From assembly GCA_046095485.1 (NCBI GenBank), contig JBJTJN010000103.1, forward strand, positions 1 through 24,001: a stretch of DNA of 24,001 nucleotides, given 5' to 3'. Below the pieces are notes generated by a model. That model searched no databases and had not been told where the DNA came from. It was given only the letters and a program-made list of their open reading frames with translations. The number at the start of each line of letters is the position of its first letter. Position 1 is the first letter of the stretch. The stretch is from SYFI01 sp046095485 (GTDB lineage Bacteria; Actinomycetota; Thermoleophilia; Miltoncostaeales; Miltoncostaeaceae). Both the position numbers and the translations under genes were made by a program. Below are positions 1 through 6,923 of this stretch, one piece after another.

Positions 1-298
1 CCGTCACCCGTGCCCGGCGGCGCGTGGCCACCAGGTAGCGCCCCAGCGTGCAGGGGCCGCCCCCCACCTGCAGCACGTCCAGGCCGTCGCGCGCCGGGAA
101 CATGGCATCGATCACCCCCACCAGGTGCCGCAGGTACTCGAACCGGATGCGCGTGGGGTCGTCGAGATCCACGTGGCTGGCCTCCACGCCATCCATCAGC
201 AGCAGCCGCCCACCCGGATGCTCGGGCTCGCGATCGGCCTTGATCTCGATGGTCACGTAATCCGCCAGAATCGGATACGCAGGCGCAGGGGGGATCAC
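1..298 (-). CDS. Spermidine-synthase-like SAM-fold protein, partial (3' part outside window)
   Basis: Reading the minus strand from the GTG at 298 gives about 99 open codons that run off the left edge. Visible landmarks are a beta-rich N-terminus containing LLLMDGVEASHVDLDDP, then FEYLRHLVGVIDAMFP, then the nucleotide-fold motif VLQVGGGPCTLGRYLVATRR. This order (small N-terminal beta domain, then a Gly-rich SAM/decarboxylated-SAM binding loop) is that of spermidine-synthase-like proteins common in actinobacteria, where the loop usually reads GGGALTLPRYL. Members may be true aminopropyltransferases or orphan methyltransferase-fold enzymes, and the catalytic region is outside the window, so the substrate is unknown. 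The start was chosen because GTG overlaps the TGA of the upstream SDR remnant (GTGA, 298-295), implying translational coupling. It appears to be the last visible gene of the minus-strand pnt gene run. Confidence 0.72.
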   Translation of the reverse strand, partial: MIPPAPAYPILADYVTIEIKADREPEHPGGRLLLMDGVEASHVDLDDPTRIRFEYLRHLVGVIDAMFPARDGLDVLQVGGGPCTLGRYLVATRRRARVT

Positions 299-542
299 GT
301 GAGCAGCAGGCCGCCGTCCACCACCAGCTGCGCGCCGGTGACGTAGGTGGAGAGGTCGGACGCCGGGAACAGCACCGCGCGGGCGATGTCGTCGGGGTCG
401 CCCATGCGGCCCTCGGGCACGCGGGCGCTGAGGGCGGCCACGGCCAGGGCGGTGCCCCCGGCATCGCGGATCTCGCCCGCCACGGCCTCTGCCGATGCGG
501 CGTCCATGTCGCTCACCGCCACGGCGGCCCCGGAATCGGTCA
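295..542 (-). pseudogene. Short-chain dehydrogenase/reductase (SDR) remnant, N-terminally and internally deleted
   Basis: The frame encodes about 75 residues from a GTG at 522, and SDR-like sequence continues upstream to a CTG that overlaps the pntB stop. It begins inside the second helix of a Rossmann fold (LTDSGAAVAVSDMD, then AEAVAGEIRDAGGTALAVA). It then jumps straight to the SDR C-terminal signature (RMGDPDDIARAVLFPASDL, then YVTGAQLVVDGG). The TGxxxGIG cofactor loop, the NNAG motif, the catalytic Ser and the YxxxK motif are all missing: roughly 25 N-terminal and 120-150 central residues compared with a normal ~250-residue SDR. No good Shine-Dalgarno precedes the GTG. It cannot be a working dehydrogenase as it stands. 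It could be a decaying gene or an assembly collapse. Its TGA overlaps the GTG of the next gene. Confidence 0.75.
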
Positions 543-2000
543 GACGTTGATGGAGTCGCGGTTGCCCGAGATCTCGGTGATCAGCTCGCCCATGACATCC
601 TTGGCGTCGCCGAACACCATGAGCGTCTTCTCGTTGAAGAAGAGCTCGTTCTCCACTCCGGCGAAGCCCGGACGCATGGAGCGCTTGACCACCATCACCG
701 TGGCCGCCTTATCGACGTCCAGGATCGGCATGCCGTAGATGGGGCTCTTCTGGTCGTGGCGCGCGGCGGGGTTGACCACGTCGTTGGCGCCCAGCACCAG
801 CACCACGTCCACCTGCGGGAACTCGGGGTTGATGTCCTCCATGTCCAGCAGCTGCTCGTATGGCACGTTGGCCTCGGCCAGGAGCACGTTCATGTGCCCC
901 GGCATGCGGCCTGCCACCGGGTGGATGGCGTACTTGACCTCCACGCCTTCCTTCTCGAGCGTGTCGGCGAGCTCGCGCACCTTGTGCTGCGCCTGCGCCA
1001 CCGCCATGCCGTACCCCGGCACCACCACCACGAGGCGGGAGTTCTTGAGGATCTCCCCGGCCTCGTCGAACGAGGCGCTGCGGATGGACCCGACCTCCTG
1101 GTCGCCCCACTCGGCCTCGGTGGCACCGAACGCACCGAAGAGCACGTTGCGGAACGACCGGTTCATGGCGCGGCACATGATGATCGAGAGGATCAGGCCC
1201 GACATGCCATCGAGGGCACCCGCCACGATGAGCAGGTTGTTCTCGAGCACGAATCCGAGCAGCGCGGCCGCGATACCGGCGTAGGAGTTCAGGAGCGCGA
1301 TGACCGTCGGCATGTCGGCGCCGCCGATCGGGATGATCAGCAGCACGCCGAACGTGAGGCCGGCGATGATGATGACGGGGATCGCCCACACCTGCGACGG
1401 GTCGATGGCCAGGATGACCACCATCACCGCCGCGAGGCCGAGCACCGCGAAGTTGAGGGTCTTCTGCAGCGGGAACACGATGGGCCGCTGCGCCAGCCAC
1501 TTGACCTCCTGCAGCTTTCCGGCCGCCATGAGCGACCCGGTGAAGACCAGGGCACCGAGCACGATCTCGATTCCCAGCACCGCCATCACGAACCAGTTGA
1601 TGTCGGGCGTGGCGTCGTAGAACTTGGCGATACCCACGAGGCCCGCGGCCAGGGCACCGAACGCGTGCGACAGCGCGATGCGCTGCGGCATGGCGGTCAT
1701 GGGCACCAGCAGGCCCAGCGGCACGCCGATTGCGGCACCGATGAGCATGGCCACCGCGATGTAGATGTAGCCGGTGGTGGTGATGACCGGCAGCAGCAGC
1801 GTGCCGATGATGGCGAGCACGAAGCCGATCTCGCCGGCGAAGATTCCCTTGCGGGCCGTCTTGGCGTCGGACATCCACTTCAGCGACAGCACGAAGCCGA
1901 TCGCGCCCGCCAGGTACAGCAGGCTGATGAGGATGTACAGGCCGGTATCGGTGCTGGGGTCCGGGAAGAACGATGTTGCCATCGGGAGGAGTTCGGTCAC
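540..2000 (-). CDS. pntB: NAD(P) transhydrogenase subunit beta
   Basis: This 486-residue protein forms the membrane (dII, C-terminal half) and NADP(H)-binding (dIII) parts of proton-translocating transhydrogenase, which drives hydride transfer from NADH to NADP+ with the proton gradient. Residues ~20-300 are a run of hydrophobic helices. dIII follows, with the classical motifs PGYGMAVAQAQ (~328), VAGRMPGHMN (~363), GANDVVNPAA (~404) and KRSMRPGFAGVENELFF (~439), then MVFGDAK. Length is slightly above the usual ~460. The GTG start at 2000 overlaps the pntA2 stop (GTGA) and has GGAGG seven bases upstream. An internal ATG at 1982 is an alternative giving 480 residues. It is the third cistron of the pnt operon, and the SDR remnant abuts its stop. 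Confidence 0.97.
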   Translation of the reverse strand: MTELLPMATSFFPDPSTDTGLYILISLLYLAGAIGFVLSLKWMSDAKTARKGIFAGEIGFVLAIIGTLLLPVITTTGYIYIAVAMLIGAAIGVPLGLLVPMTAMPQRIALSHAFGALAAGLVGIAKFYDATPDINWFVMAVLGIEIVLGALVFTGSLMAAGKLQEVKWLAQRPIVFPLQKTLNFAVLGLAAVMVVILAIDPSQVWAIPVIIIAGLTFGVLLIIPIGGADMPTVIALLNSYAGIAAALLGFVLENNLLIVAGALDGMSGLILSIIMCRAMNRSFRNVLFGAFGATEAEWGDQEVGSIRSASFDEAGEILKNSRLVVVVPGYGMAVAQAQHKVRELADTLEKEGVEVKYAIHPVAGRMPGHMNVLLAEANVPYEQLLDMEDINPEFPQVDVVLVLGANDVVNPAARHDQKSPIYGMPILDVDKAATVMVVKRSMRPGFAGVENELFFNEKTLMVFGDAKDVMGELITEISGNRDSINV

Positions 2001-2332
2001 GACGACGCCTCCGCCTCGGCCGCCTCAGGCTTCTTGGGCTTCTCCCGCGGCTTGAACATCTTCAGCATCTTGTCGGTGATGAGGAATCCGCCGACCACGT
2101 TGATCATCGATGCGATGACGGCGACGAAGCCGAGGATCGTGGTGTAGGCCGTGTACTGGCCGCCCAGCACCACGATGGAGCCCACCAGGGAGATCGCCGA
2201 GAGGGCGTTGGTGAGCGCCATGAGGGGCGTGTGCAGCAGGCGGGGAACGCGACGGATCGTCTCGAAGCCGAGGAACCCGGCCAGGGCGAACACGAAGAGC
2301 CCCGTCATGATGAACTCGACGCTCACGTTCAC
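1997..2332 (-). CDS. pntAB: NAD(P) transhydrogenase subunit alpha part 2 (small membrane subunit)
   Basis: A 111-residue membrane protein corresponding to the dII helices that in E. coli form the C-terminus of PntA. Here they are a separate polypeptide, as in the three-subunit Rhodospirillum rubrum-type enzyme. It has about three hydrophobic segments (FIMTGLFVFALAGFLGFETI, a central ALSAISLVGSIVVLGG, and ILGFVAVIASMINVVGGFLI) with the family's VPRLLHTPLMALTNA loop. The typical MINVVGGFLITDKMLKMF block leads into a charged, Ala/Glu-rich tail. GTG start at 2332 overlaps the pntA1 stop (GTGA), and its own TGA overlaps the pntB GTG, so stoichiometric coupled translation is likely. Confidence 0.95.
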   Translation of the reverse strand: MNVSVEFIMTGLFVFALAGFLGFETIRRVPRLLHTPLMALTNALSAISLVGSIVVLGGQYTAYTTILGFVAVIASMINVVGGFLITDKMLKMFKPREKPKKPEAAEAEASS

Positions 2333-3576
2333 TTGGCGGCCTCCTCAGCAGCCGGGGTTTCGTCTGGCTCGGGCTCGGGATCCGGCGCCGGGGGCTCCGG
2401 CTCGGGAAGCTTCTCCATGCCGAGGGCCTCGCGCACGCGGTTGTTCACCACGTCGCCACCGCTGGCCACCATGCTCTCCTTGATGACGTCGTCGTCCACG
2501 CCGGTGTCCAGCGCGCCGTCCACGACCATCAGGCTCAGGAAGTTGGCCACGTTCTTGCCGAAGAGCTGGCTCGAGTGCACCGGGATGCTGCCCGGCAGGT
2601 TGACCACGCCGATCACCTTCACGCCGTCCACGTCGACGGTCTCGCCGGCAACCGTGGGCTCGCAGTTGCCGCCCTGCTCGGCGGCGAGGTCGACGATCAC
2701 CGATCCCGGTGCCATCTGCTTCACCATCTCGGTGGTGACGATGACCGGGGCAGTGCTGCCCTGCACCTGGGCGGTGGTGATGACCACGTCGCTGCCGGCC
2801 ACGGTCTTGGCCATGAGCTCCTGCTGCTTGCGGATGGTGTCCTCGGAGAGCTGCTTGGCGTAGCCGCCCGAGCCCTCCTCCTGGCCGGTCTCGCGCGGCA
2901 GCTCCACGAAGCGGGCGCCGAGCGACTCCACCTCTTCGCGCGCCGCGGGGCGCACGTCGTAGGCCTCCACCAGGGCGCCGAGGCGGCGCGAGCTGGCGAT
3001 GGCGGCTAGGCCGGCCACGCCGGCGCCGATGATGAACACCTTCGCGGGGGCGATGGTGCCGGCCGCGGTGGTGAGCAGCGGGAACATGCGGGGAAGCTGA
3101 TCGGCGGCGATGACCACCGCCTTGTACCCGGCCACGGCCGCCTGCGACGAGAGGATGTCCATCGACTGCGCGCGTGTGGTGCGGGGTACGAGCTCGAGGG
3201 CGAACAGCGTGGCGCCCGTGGCGCCCACGGCCTTCACCAGCTCGGGGCGCGCGAACGGCGCCACGGCACCCACCACCACCTGGCCGGCGCGCAGCTTGCC
3301 CAGGTCGGCGCACGAGGGGTCGCCGTCCATCACGTTCACCTGCACCAGCACGTCGGCCGCGAAGGCGTCGTCGCGGCTGCCCACGCGGGCACCGCGGTCG
3401 GTGAACGCGGCGTCCGGGTAGCCGGCCGCGTCACCCGCGCCCGACTCGATCACGATCTCGAAGCCCGCCTTGGTCAGCTGGGGAAGTGCCGTCGGCGAAA
3501 GCGCGACGCGGGTCTCGCCCGCGCGGTTCTCACGCGGTACCCCAACCACCATGCGCGGCGTGTCGGTTGTGGCCAT
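2329..3576 (-). CDS. pntAA: NAD(P) transhydrogenase subunit alpha part 1 (NAD(H)-binding dI)
   Basis: A 415-residue soluble subunit related to alanine dehydrogenase that binds NAD(H) and passes hydride to dIII of PntB. Visible motifs are VGVPRENRAGETRVALSP (11-28), the RAQSMD loop (135-140), GAGVAGL of the NAD-binding Rossmann fold (184-190) with the acidic ribose-binding residue in YDVRP (~207), and the mobile-loop region near GSGGYAKQLSE. The last ~25 residues form a Pro/Glu-rich low-complexity tail (PEPEPPAPDPEPEPDETP), about 30 residues beyond the usual ~380 length, probably a flexible linker toward the membrane part. ATG start at 3576 has only a weak AGAAG ribosome site. First gene of the operon. 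Confidence 0.96.
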   Translation of the reverse strand: MATTDTPRMVVGVPRENRAGETRVALSPTALPQLTKAGFEIVIESGAGDAAGYPDAAFTDRGARVGSRDDAFAADVLVQVNVMDGDPSCADLGKLRAGQVVVGAVAPFARPELVKAVGATGATLFALELVPRTTRAQSMDILSSQAAVAGYKAVVIAADQLPRMFPLLTTAAGTIAPAKVFIIGAGVAGLAAIASSRRLGALVEAYDVRPAAREEVESLGARFVELPRETGQEEGSGGYAKQLSEDTIRKQQELMAKTVAGSDVVITTAQVQGSTAPVIVTTEMVKQMAPGSVIVDLAAEQGGNCEPTVAGETVDVDGVKVIGVVNLPGSIPVHSSQLFGKNVANFLSLMVVDGALDTGVDDDVIKESMVASGGDVVNNRVREALGMEKLPEPEPPAPDPEPEPDETPAAEEAAK

Positions 3577-3806
3577 CTCGCTCTTCTGGTCGGTCCCGAG
3601 CCCCGAGAGCGCTAGTTGCGCACTGCCGCGATCGGCAGGTTCGGAGTTGGTGTCGGGTGGTGGATCATGGACGCATCACGCAGTTACCCGGGTGCGGCAA
3701 ATCACGCATGCTGACCCGGGAGGATGGGGATTGGTACATGACCGCACCCGGGAGTGCAACGTGCGAACCGGCGCCGTGGGTCAGGGGTCCCGGGGGGCGC
3801 TTCGCC
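3577..3806 (-). promoter_or_regulatory. Intergenic region upstream of pntA1 with inverted and direct repeats
   Basis: 230 non-coding bases lie between the aldo/keto reductase stop and the pntA1 start. A perfect 11-base inverted repeat, CCCGGGTGCGG, lies at 3687-3697 (plus) and 3752-3742 (minus), with a further ACCCGGG-like copy near 3714-3720. An 8-base direct repeat ATCACGCA occurs at 3675-3682 and 3701-3708, starts 26 bases apart. A possible minus-strand promoter is TTGCAC (3759-3754), 17 bases, TACCAA (3736-3731), which the inverted repeat would overlap. I infer a regulator site for the pnt operon; no regulator gene is adjacent. Confidence 0.4.
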
Positions 3807-4763
3807 TCATCGCCCCGCGGCGTCCAGGCGGGCGAACTCCTTGTCGGTCAGCTCCAGGCCCACGGCGCCCATCATCTCCTCCACCTGGGCCGTGCTCGTG
3901 GCGCTGGCGATGGGGCTCACCACCCCCGGATACCGCATGAGCCAGGCCAGCGCTACCTGCCCCGGAGTGGCGTCGTGCGCCTCGGCGATGTCGTCGAGCA
4001 CCGCCAGCGCGGCCCATCCCCGGTCGTTGAGGTAGGCCTGCGAGATTCCCGCGGCGCGGGGGGTCTGGGGAAGGTCCTCCCCCGGCCGGTACTTGCCCGT
4101 GAGGAACCCCCGGGCCAGCGTGAAGTACGGCGCCACGCCGATGTGCTCGCGCACGCAGATGGCCTCTCCGTCACCCTGGTACTCGGCGCGCTCGAGCAGG
4201 TTGAAGTGCGGCTGGAAGCCCTGGAAGCGCGCGAGGTCGTCCGCCTCGGCCACCTCGAGCGCCTCGGCCAGGCGGCCGGGCGAGTAGTTGGAGGCGGCCA
4301 GGTACTGCACGAGGCCCTCCTCCTTGAGCTCATCGAGGTTGCGAAGGGCGTCGGCCAGCGGAATCGCCGGGTCGTCCTGGTGCGCGTAGTAGAGGTCGAT
4401 GGTGTCCACGCCCAGGCGCTCGAGTGATCCCTCGATGCCGGCGCGCACGTTCTCCCTGGCGAGCCCCGCGCGCATGTGCGGGTCGCCCGGGTAGCCCACC
4501 TTGGTGGCGATCACCAGGTCGTCGGGGCGCCCGCGCGATGCCAGCCAGCGTCCGATGATGGCCTCCGACTCGCCGCCCTGGTTCCCGGGCACCCACGTGG
4601 AGTACACGGTGGCGGTGTCGAGGAAGTTGCCGCCGGCCCCGACGTAGGCGTCGAGCACGGCGAACGATGTCTCCTCGTCGCAGGTCCACCCGAATACGTT
4701 GGTGCCGAGGCACACGGGCGACACGTCGAGGTCGGTCGATCCAAAGCGGCGTCGTTCAGGCAT
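3807..4763 (-). CDS. Aldo/keto reductase
   Basis: A 318-residue (beta/alpha)8 NADPH-dependent oxidoreductase of the AKR superfamily. The catalytic tetrad is intact by motif: Asp49 and Tyr54 in NFLDTATVYS, Lys88 in VIATKVG, His128 in DLYYAHQDD. The opening RRFGSTDLDVSPVCLGTNVFGW and the late signature ALAWLMRYPGVVSPIASATS are typical of YajO/YghZ-like or AKR11/12-like bacterial reductases. The GGESEAIIGRWL segment after the Tyr is the usual form. The natural substrate cannot be read from sequence; family members reduce sugars, methylglyoxal or other aldehydes. ATG at 4763 follows a GGGTAGG-like ribosome site. It is transcribed toward the pnt operon but separated by 230 bases, so probably independent. 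A divergent small gene starts 127 bases away. Confidence 0.93.
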   Translation of the reverse strand: MPERRRFGSTDLDVSPVCLGTNVFGWTCDEETSFAVLDAYVGAGGNFLDTATVYSTWVPGNQGGESEAIIGRWLASRGRPDDLVIATKVGYPGDPHMRAGLARENVRAGIEGSLERLGVDTIDLYYAHQDDPAIPLADALRNLDELKEEGLVQYLAASNYSPGRLAEALEVAEADDLARFQGFQPHFNLLERAEYQGDGEAICVREHIGVAPYFTLARGFLTGKYRPGEDLPQTPRAAGISQAYLNDRGWAALAVLDDIAEAHDATPGQVALAWLMRYPGVVSPIASATSTAQVEEMMGAVGLELTDKEFARLDAAGR

Positions 4764-4855
4764 GGGCGCAACCTACCCGTTCGGCAGGGCCAGCCGCGGC
4801 CAGTTCGTGACGAAACGGACTTGTTGCGTACGTGCCACGCGCCCACCCGAACCTC

Positions 4856-4886
4856 TTGAAAACGTCCGGCGATGAGCGACCATATG
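4856..4886 (+). promoter_or_regulatory. Candidate promoter giving a leaderless transcript
   Basis: TTGAAA at 4856-4861 and CATATG at 4881-4886 with a 19-base spacer resemble sigma-70 type -35/-10 boxes. The ATG of the downstream small gene lies only four bases past the -10-like box, so transcription would begin at or next to the start codon. The spacer is longer than the ideal 17, so this is tentative. Confidence 0.35.
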
Positions 4887-4890
4887 CCGT

Positions 4891-5100
4891 ATGGATACCC
4901 GAACCCAGAGCACCGACGAGCACGCGGTGGTGGTGGCGCTGACCACCGAGCACCTGCGGGCCATCGAGGCGGCGCTCGACCTCGCGCGGGCCGTGGAGCA
5001 CGGGGAGATCTCCGTGAGCGACCCCGACGAGCTCGGCCAGGCCAGCGTGGCCGCCGAAGGGCTGTCCCAGATCGCCCGCCTCACCGCCGCGAGCGCGTAG
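4891..5100 (+). CDS. Small conserved-looking helical protein of unknown function
   Basis: A 69-residue protein, very acidic and without Cys, membrane segments or a signal peptide. It begins MDTRTQSTDEHAVVVALTTE and is predicted by eye to form an amphipathic helix (HLRAIEAALDLARAVEHG), a turn with SDPDELG, then a second helix (ASVAAEGLSQIARLTAA). I do not recognise a family. Codon usage is strongly GC3-biased like the neighbours, supporting a real gene. No Shine-Dalgarno precedes the ATG, and a promoter-like pair ends four bases upstream, so leaderless translation is plausible. A hairpin terminator follows 15 bases after the stop. It is divergent from the aldo/keto reductase. Confidence 0.7.
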   Translation: MDTRTQSTDEHAVVVALTTEHLRAIEAALDLARAVEHGEISVSDPDELGQASVAAEGLSQIARLTAASA

Positions 5101-5115
5101 GCAACCATAACGCGA

Positions 5116-5145
5116 GGGGCCGGGTATTCCGGGCCCCTTCTCATT
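5116..5145. terminator. Bidirectional intrinsic-type terminator between convergent small genes
   Basis: GGGGCC at 5116-5121 pairs with GGCCCC at 5132-5137, with one internal G-G mismatch, two further G-C pairs and a TATT loop. A pyrimidine-rich TTCTC follows on the plus strand. It lies between the stop of the 69-residue gene (5100) and the stop of the CDGSH gene (5171). Confidence 0.6.
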
Positions 5146-5170
5146 CGCGTCGATCCAGCAGCGGGGCGTC

Positions 5171-5365
5171 CTACTTGGACGACCAGCCCTGCGCCGAGTG
5201 GCTGCCGTCGCAGAACGGCTTGTTGGCGCTCAGCCCGCACCGGCACAGCGCGAGGGTGGGGTTGAGGTCCGTGAACGGCTGGCCGTCCTCGCCGGTGAGC
5301 GTGAAGTCTCCGCTCACCAGGATCGGGCCATCCTTCTTGAGGCTGATCTCCGCTCCGTCTGCCAT
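5171..5365 (-). CDS. CDGSH-type iron-sulfur protein
   Basis: A 64-residue protein whose C-terminal half carries the complete [2Fe-2S] ligand motif CRCGLSANKPFCDGSH: Cys41, Cys43, Cys52 and His56 in the 3-Cys/1-His pattern of CDGSH (mitoNEET/zf-CDGSH) proteins. The N-terminal half is a small beta region (GPILVSGDFTLTGEDGQPF) as in bacterial single-domain members. The family binds a redox-active, labile cluster; in bacteria the partner is usually unknown. The start is the ATG at 5365, because GGGAG lies five bases upstream; a longer frame to 5401 would read through the inverted repeat and lacks a ribosome site. It is divergent from the MFS exporter and convergent with the small gene. Confidence 0.92.
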   Translation of the reverse strand: MADGAEISLKKDGPILVSGDFTLTGEDGQPFTDLNPTLALCRCGLSANKPFCDGSHSAQGWSSK

Positions 5366-5381
5366 GGGGTCTCCCTTCGAG

Positions 5382-5401
5382 ATACTTGCACGAGCAAGCA
5401 T
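5382..5401. promoter_or_regulatory. Candidate operator, interrupted palindrome upstream of CDGSH and MFS genes
   Basis: ATACTTGC and GCAAGCAT flank a 4-base spacer (ACGA), matching as an inverted repeat at all but one position. It sits 17-36 bases upstream of the CDGSH start and about 60-80 bases upstream of the divergent exporter start, a typical place for a TetR- or MarR-like repressor site. No regulator gene is next to it. Confidence 0.4.
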
Positions 5402-5459
5402 AGGGTACCTCGCCGATCGCCGCCCGTGGGTGGAGTACGGCGCACTACATTACCCACCG

Positions 5460-6896
5460 ATGAGCGCCGCCGAGCACCCGCACATGCCCACGCCCCCCGC
5501 CGCCGGAAGCTCCAAGGCGCATATCTGGGCGCTGGTGCTCACGGGCATCGGCCTGTTCATGGTGACGCTCGACAACCTGGTGGTCACCACGGCGCTTCCG
5601 GTGATCAGGGTGGACCTCGGCGCGTCGGTCACCACCCTCGGCTGGGTGGTGAACGCCTACACCCTCGCCTTCTCGGTGCTGCTGCTCACCGGTGCGGCGC
5701 TGGGCGATCGCTTCGGGCGCCGTCGGGTATTCGCCGCGGGCCTGCTCATCTTCGCCGTGGCATCGGCCGGGTGCGCGCTGGCCCCGAGCATCGAGTGGCT
5801 CATCTTCTTCCGCGCCCTGCAGGGCCTGGGCGCAGCCCCCGTGCTGCCGCTCTCGCTCACGCTACTGGCCGACGCCTTCCCGCCCGGCAAGCGCGGGCTG
5901 GCCATCGGCATCTGGTCGGGCATCTCAGGCCTGGCCGTGGCCGCCGGGCCGGTGATCGGCGGGGTCATCGTCGACGGAATCTCATGGCACTGGATCTTCT
6001 GGGTGAACGTGCCCATCGGCATCATCGCCGCCGGCCTCACCCTCTGGAAGCTGCGGGAGTCGTACGGTCCCGATACCGGGCTGGACCTCCTCGGCATGCT
6101 CCTCGCCGGCATCGGGGTATTCGGCATCGTCTACGGCATCGTGCGCGGCAACGAGGCCGGGTGGGGGTCGCCCGAGATCCTCGGCACGCTGCTCGGGGGC
6201 GTGGCCTTCGTGCTGATCTTCCTCTGGTGGGAGTCGCGTGCCCCGCACCCCATGCTGCCGCTCAAGTTCTTCCGCAACCGCGGGCTCAACGTGGCCAACG
6301 CCGCATCGGTGTGCCTCTACTTCGGCCTGTTCGGCGCGGTGTTCTTCCTCGCCCAGTTCCTGCAGACCGTCCAGGGGGACAGCCCCACCGAGGCCGGCCT
6401 GAAGGTGCTGCCCTGGACGATCATGCCGATGTTCATCGCGCCGCTCGCCGGCCTGTTCAGCGACCGCTTCGGCGCACGGCCCTTCATGGTGGCGGGACTG
6501 CTCATCATGTCGGGGGCGTTCCTGTGGATGGGCCTGGTCACCACGCCCACCATCTCGTACCTCGGGCTGTTCGGCGGGTTCCTGCTGGCCGGCTTCGGCA
6601 TGTCGATGGTGTTCGCCCCGGTGTCCAACCTGCTCGTGCAGTCGGTGCCCGAGGTGGACATCGGCAAGGCGTCGGGCACCAACAACACCGTGCGCGAAAT
6701 CGGCGGCGCCATGGGAATCGCCGTGATGACGGCCATCTTCGTCGCCAGCGGCTCGTACGACACCGGGCAGGCCTACGTGGACGGCCTCAACCCGGCCGTG
6801 CTGGTGGCCGCCGGGGTGCTGCTGGTGGGAGCCATCATCGCGCTCTTCGCCCCGCGCCTCACCGGCCCGAAGCCCGAGGGCGTGGCCGCGCACTGA
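5460..6896 (+). CDS. MFS multidrug exporter, DHA2 (14-TM, EmrB/QacA-like) family
   Basis: A 478-residue membrane protein with about 14 hydrophobic segments. Signature motifs are LDNLVVTTALP (37-47, the DHA2 motif D1 with membrane-embedded Asp), GDRFGRRR (82-89, motif A in the 2-3 loop), an Arg-containing FFRALQGLGAAPVLPLSL block in TM4 (motif B) and AGPVIGG in TM5 (163-169, the antiporter motif C). A second motif-A-like loop, SDRFGARP, follows in the C-terminal half. Such proteins export drugs or amphiphilic compounds by proton antiport; specificity is not readable. The ATG at 5460 was chosen because the hydrophobic core begins ~20 residues later; the frame open back to 4872 is a shadow of the upstream genes. 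It converges with the Ntn-hydrolase gene, 27 bases apart. Confidence 0.95.
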   Translation: MSAAEHPHMPTPPAAGSSKAHIWALVLTGIGLFMVTLDNLVVTTALPVIRVDLGASVTTLGWVVNAYTLAFSVLLLTGAALGDRFGRRRVFAAGLLIFAVASAGCALAPSIEWLIFFRALQGLGAAPVLPLSLTLLADAFPPGKRGLAIGIWSGISGLAVAAGPVIGGVIVDGISWHWIFWVNVPIGIIAAGLTLWKLRESYGPDTGLDLLGMLLAGIGVFGIVYGIVRGNEAGWGSPEILGTLLGGVAFVLIFLWWESRAPHPMLPLKFFRNRGLNVANAASVCLYFGLFGAVFFLAQFLQTVQGDSPTEAGLKVLPWTIMPMFIAPLAGLFSDRFGARPFMVAGLLIMSGAFLWMGLVTTPTISYLGLFGGFLLAGFGMSMVFAPVSNLLVQSVPEVDIGKASGTNNTVREIGGAMGIAVMTAIFVASGSYDTGQAYVDGLNPAVLVAAGVLLVGAIIALFAPRLTGPKPEGVAAH

Positions 6897-6909
6897 GCCC
6901 GTAGCGGGC
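6897..6909. terminator. Short hairpin between convergent genes, possible weak terminator
   Basis: GCCCG and CGGGC flank a TAG loop immediately after the exporter stop codon, in the 27-base gap shared with the convergent Ntn-hydrolase. The stem is only five G-C pairs and there is no T-tract, so a terminator role is uncertain. Confidence 0.25.
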
Positions 6910-6923
6910 CGCGCAGGAGGGCC

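Noticed and set aside
495..2147. Plus-strand open frame of 550 codons opposite pntB
   Set aside because: It is His/Asp/Arg-rich with no motifs and lies opposite a motif-complete PntB, so it is a shadow frame.
4872..5459. In-frame extension of the MFS exporter back to an ATG at 4872
   Set aside because: The extension reads through the small gene, the terminator and the CDGSH gene with low-complexity Arg/Gly sequence. The exporter's own ATG at 5460 gives the normal family length.
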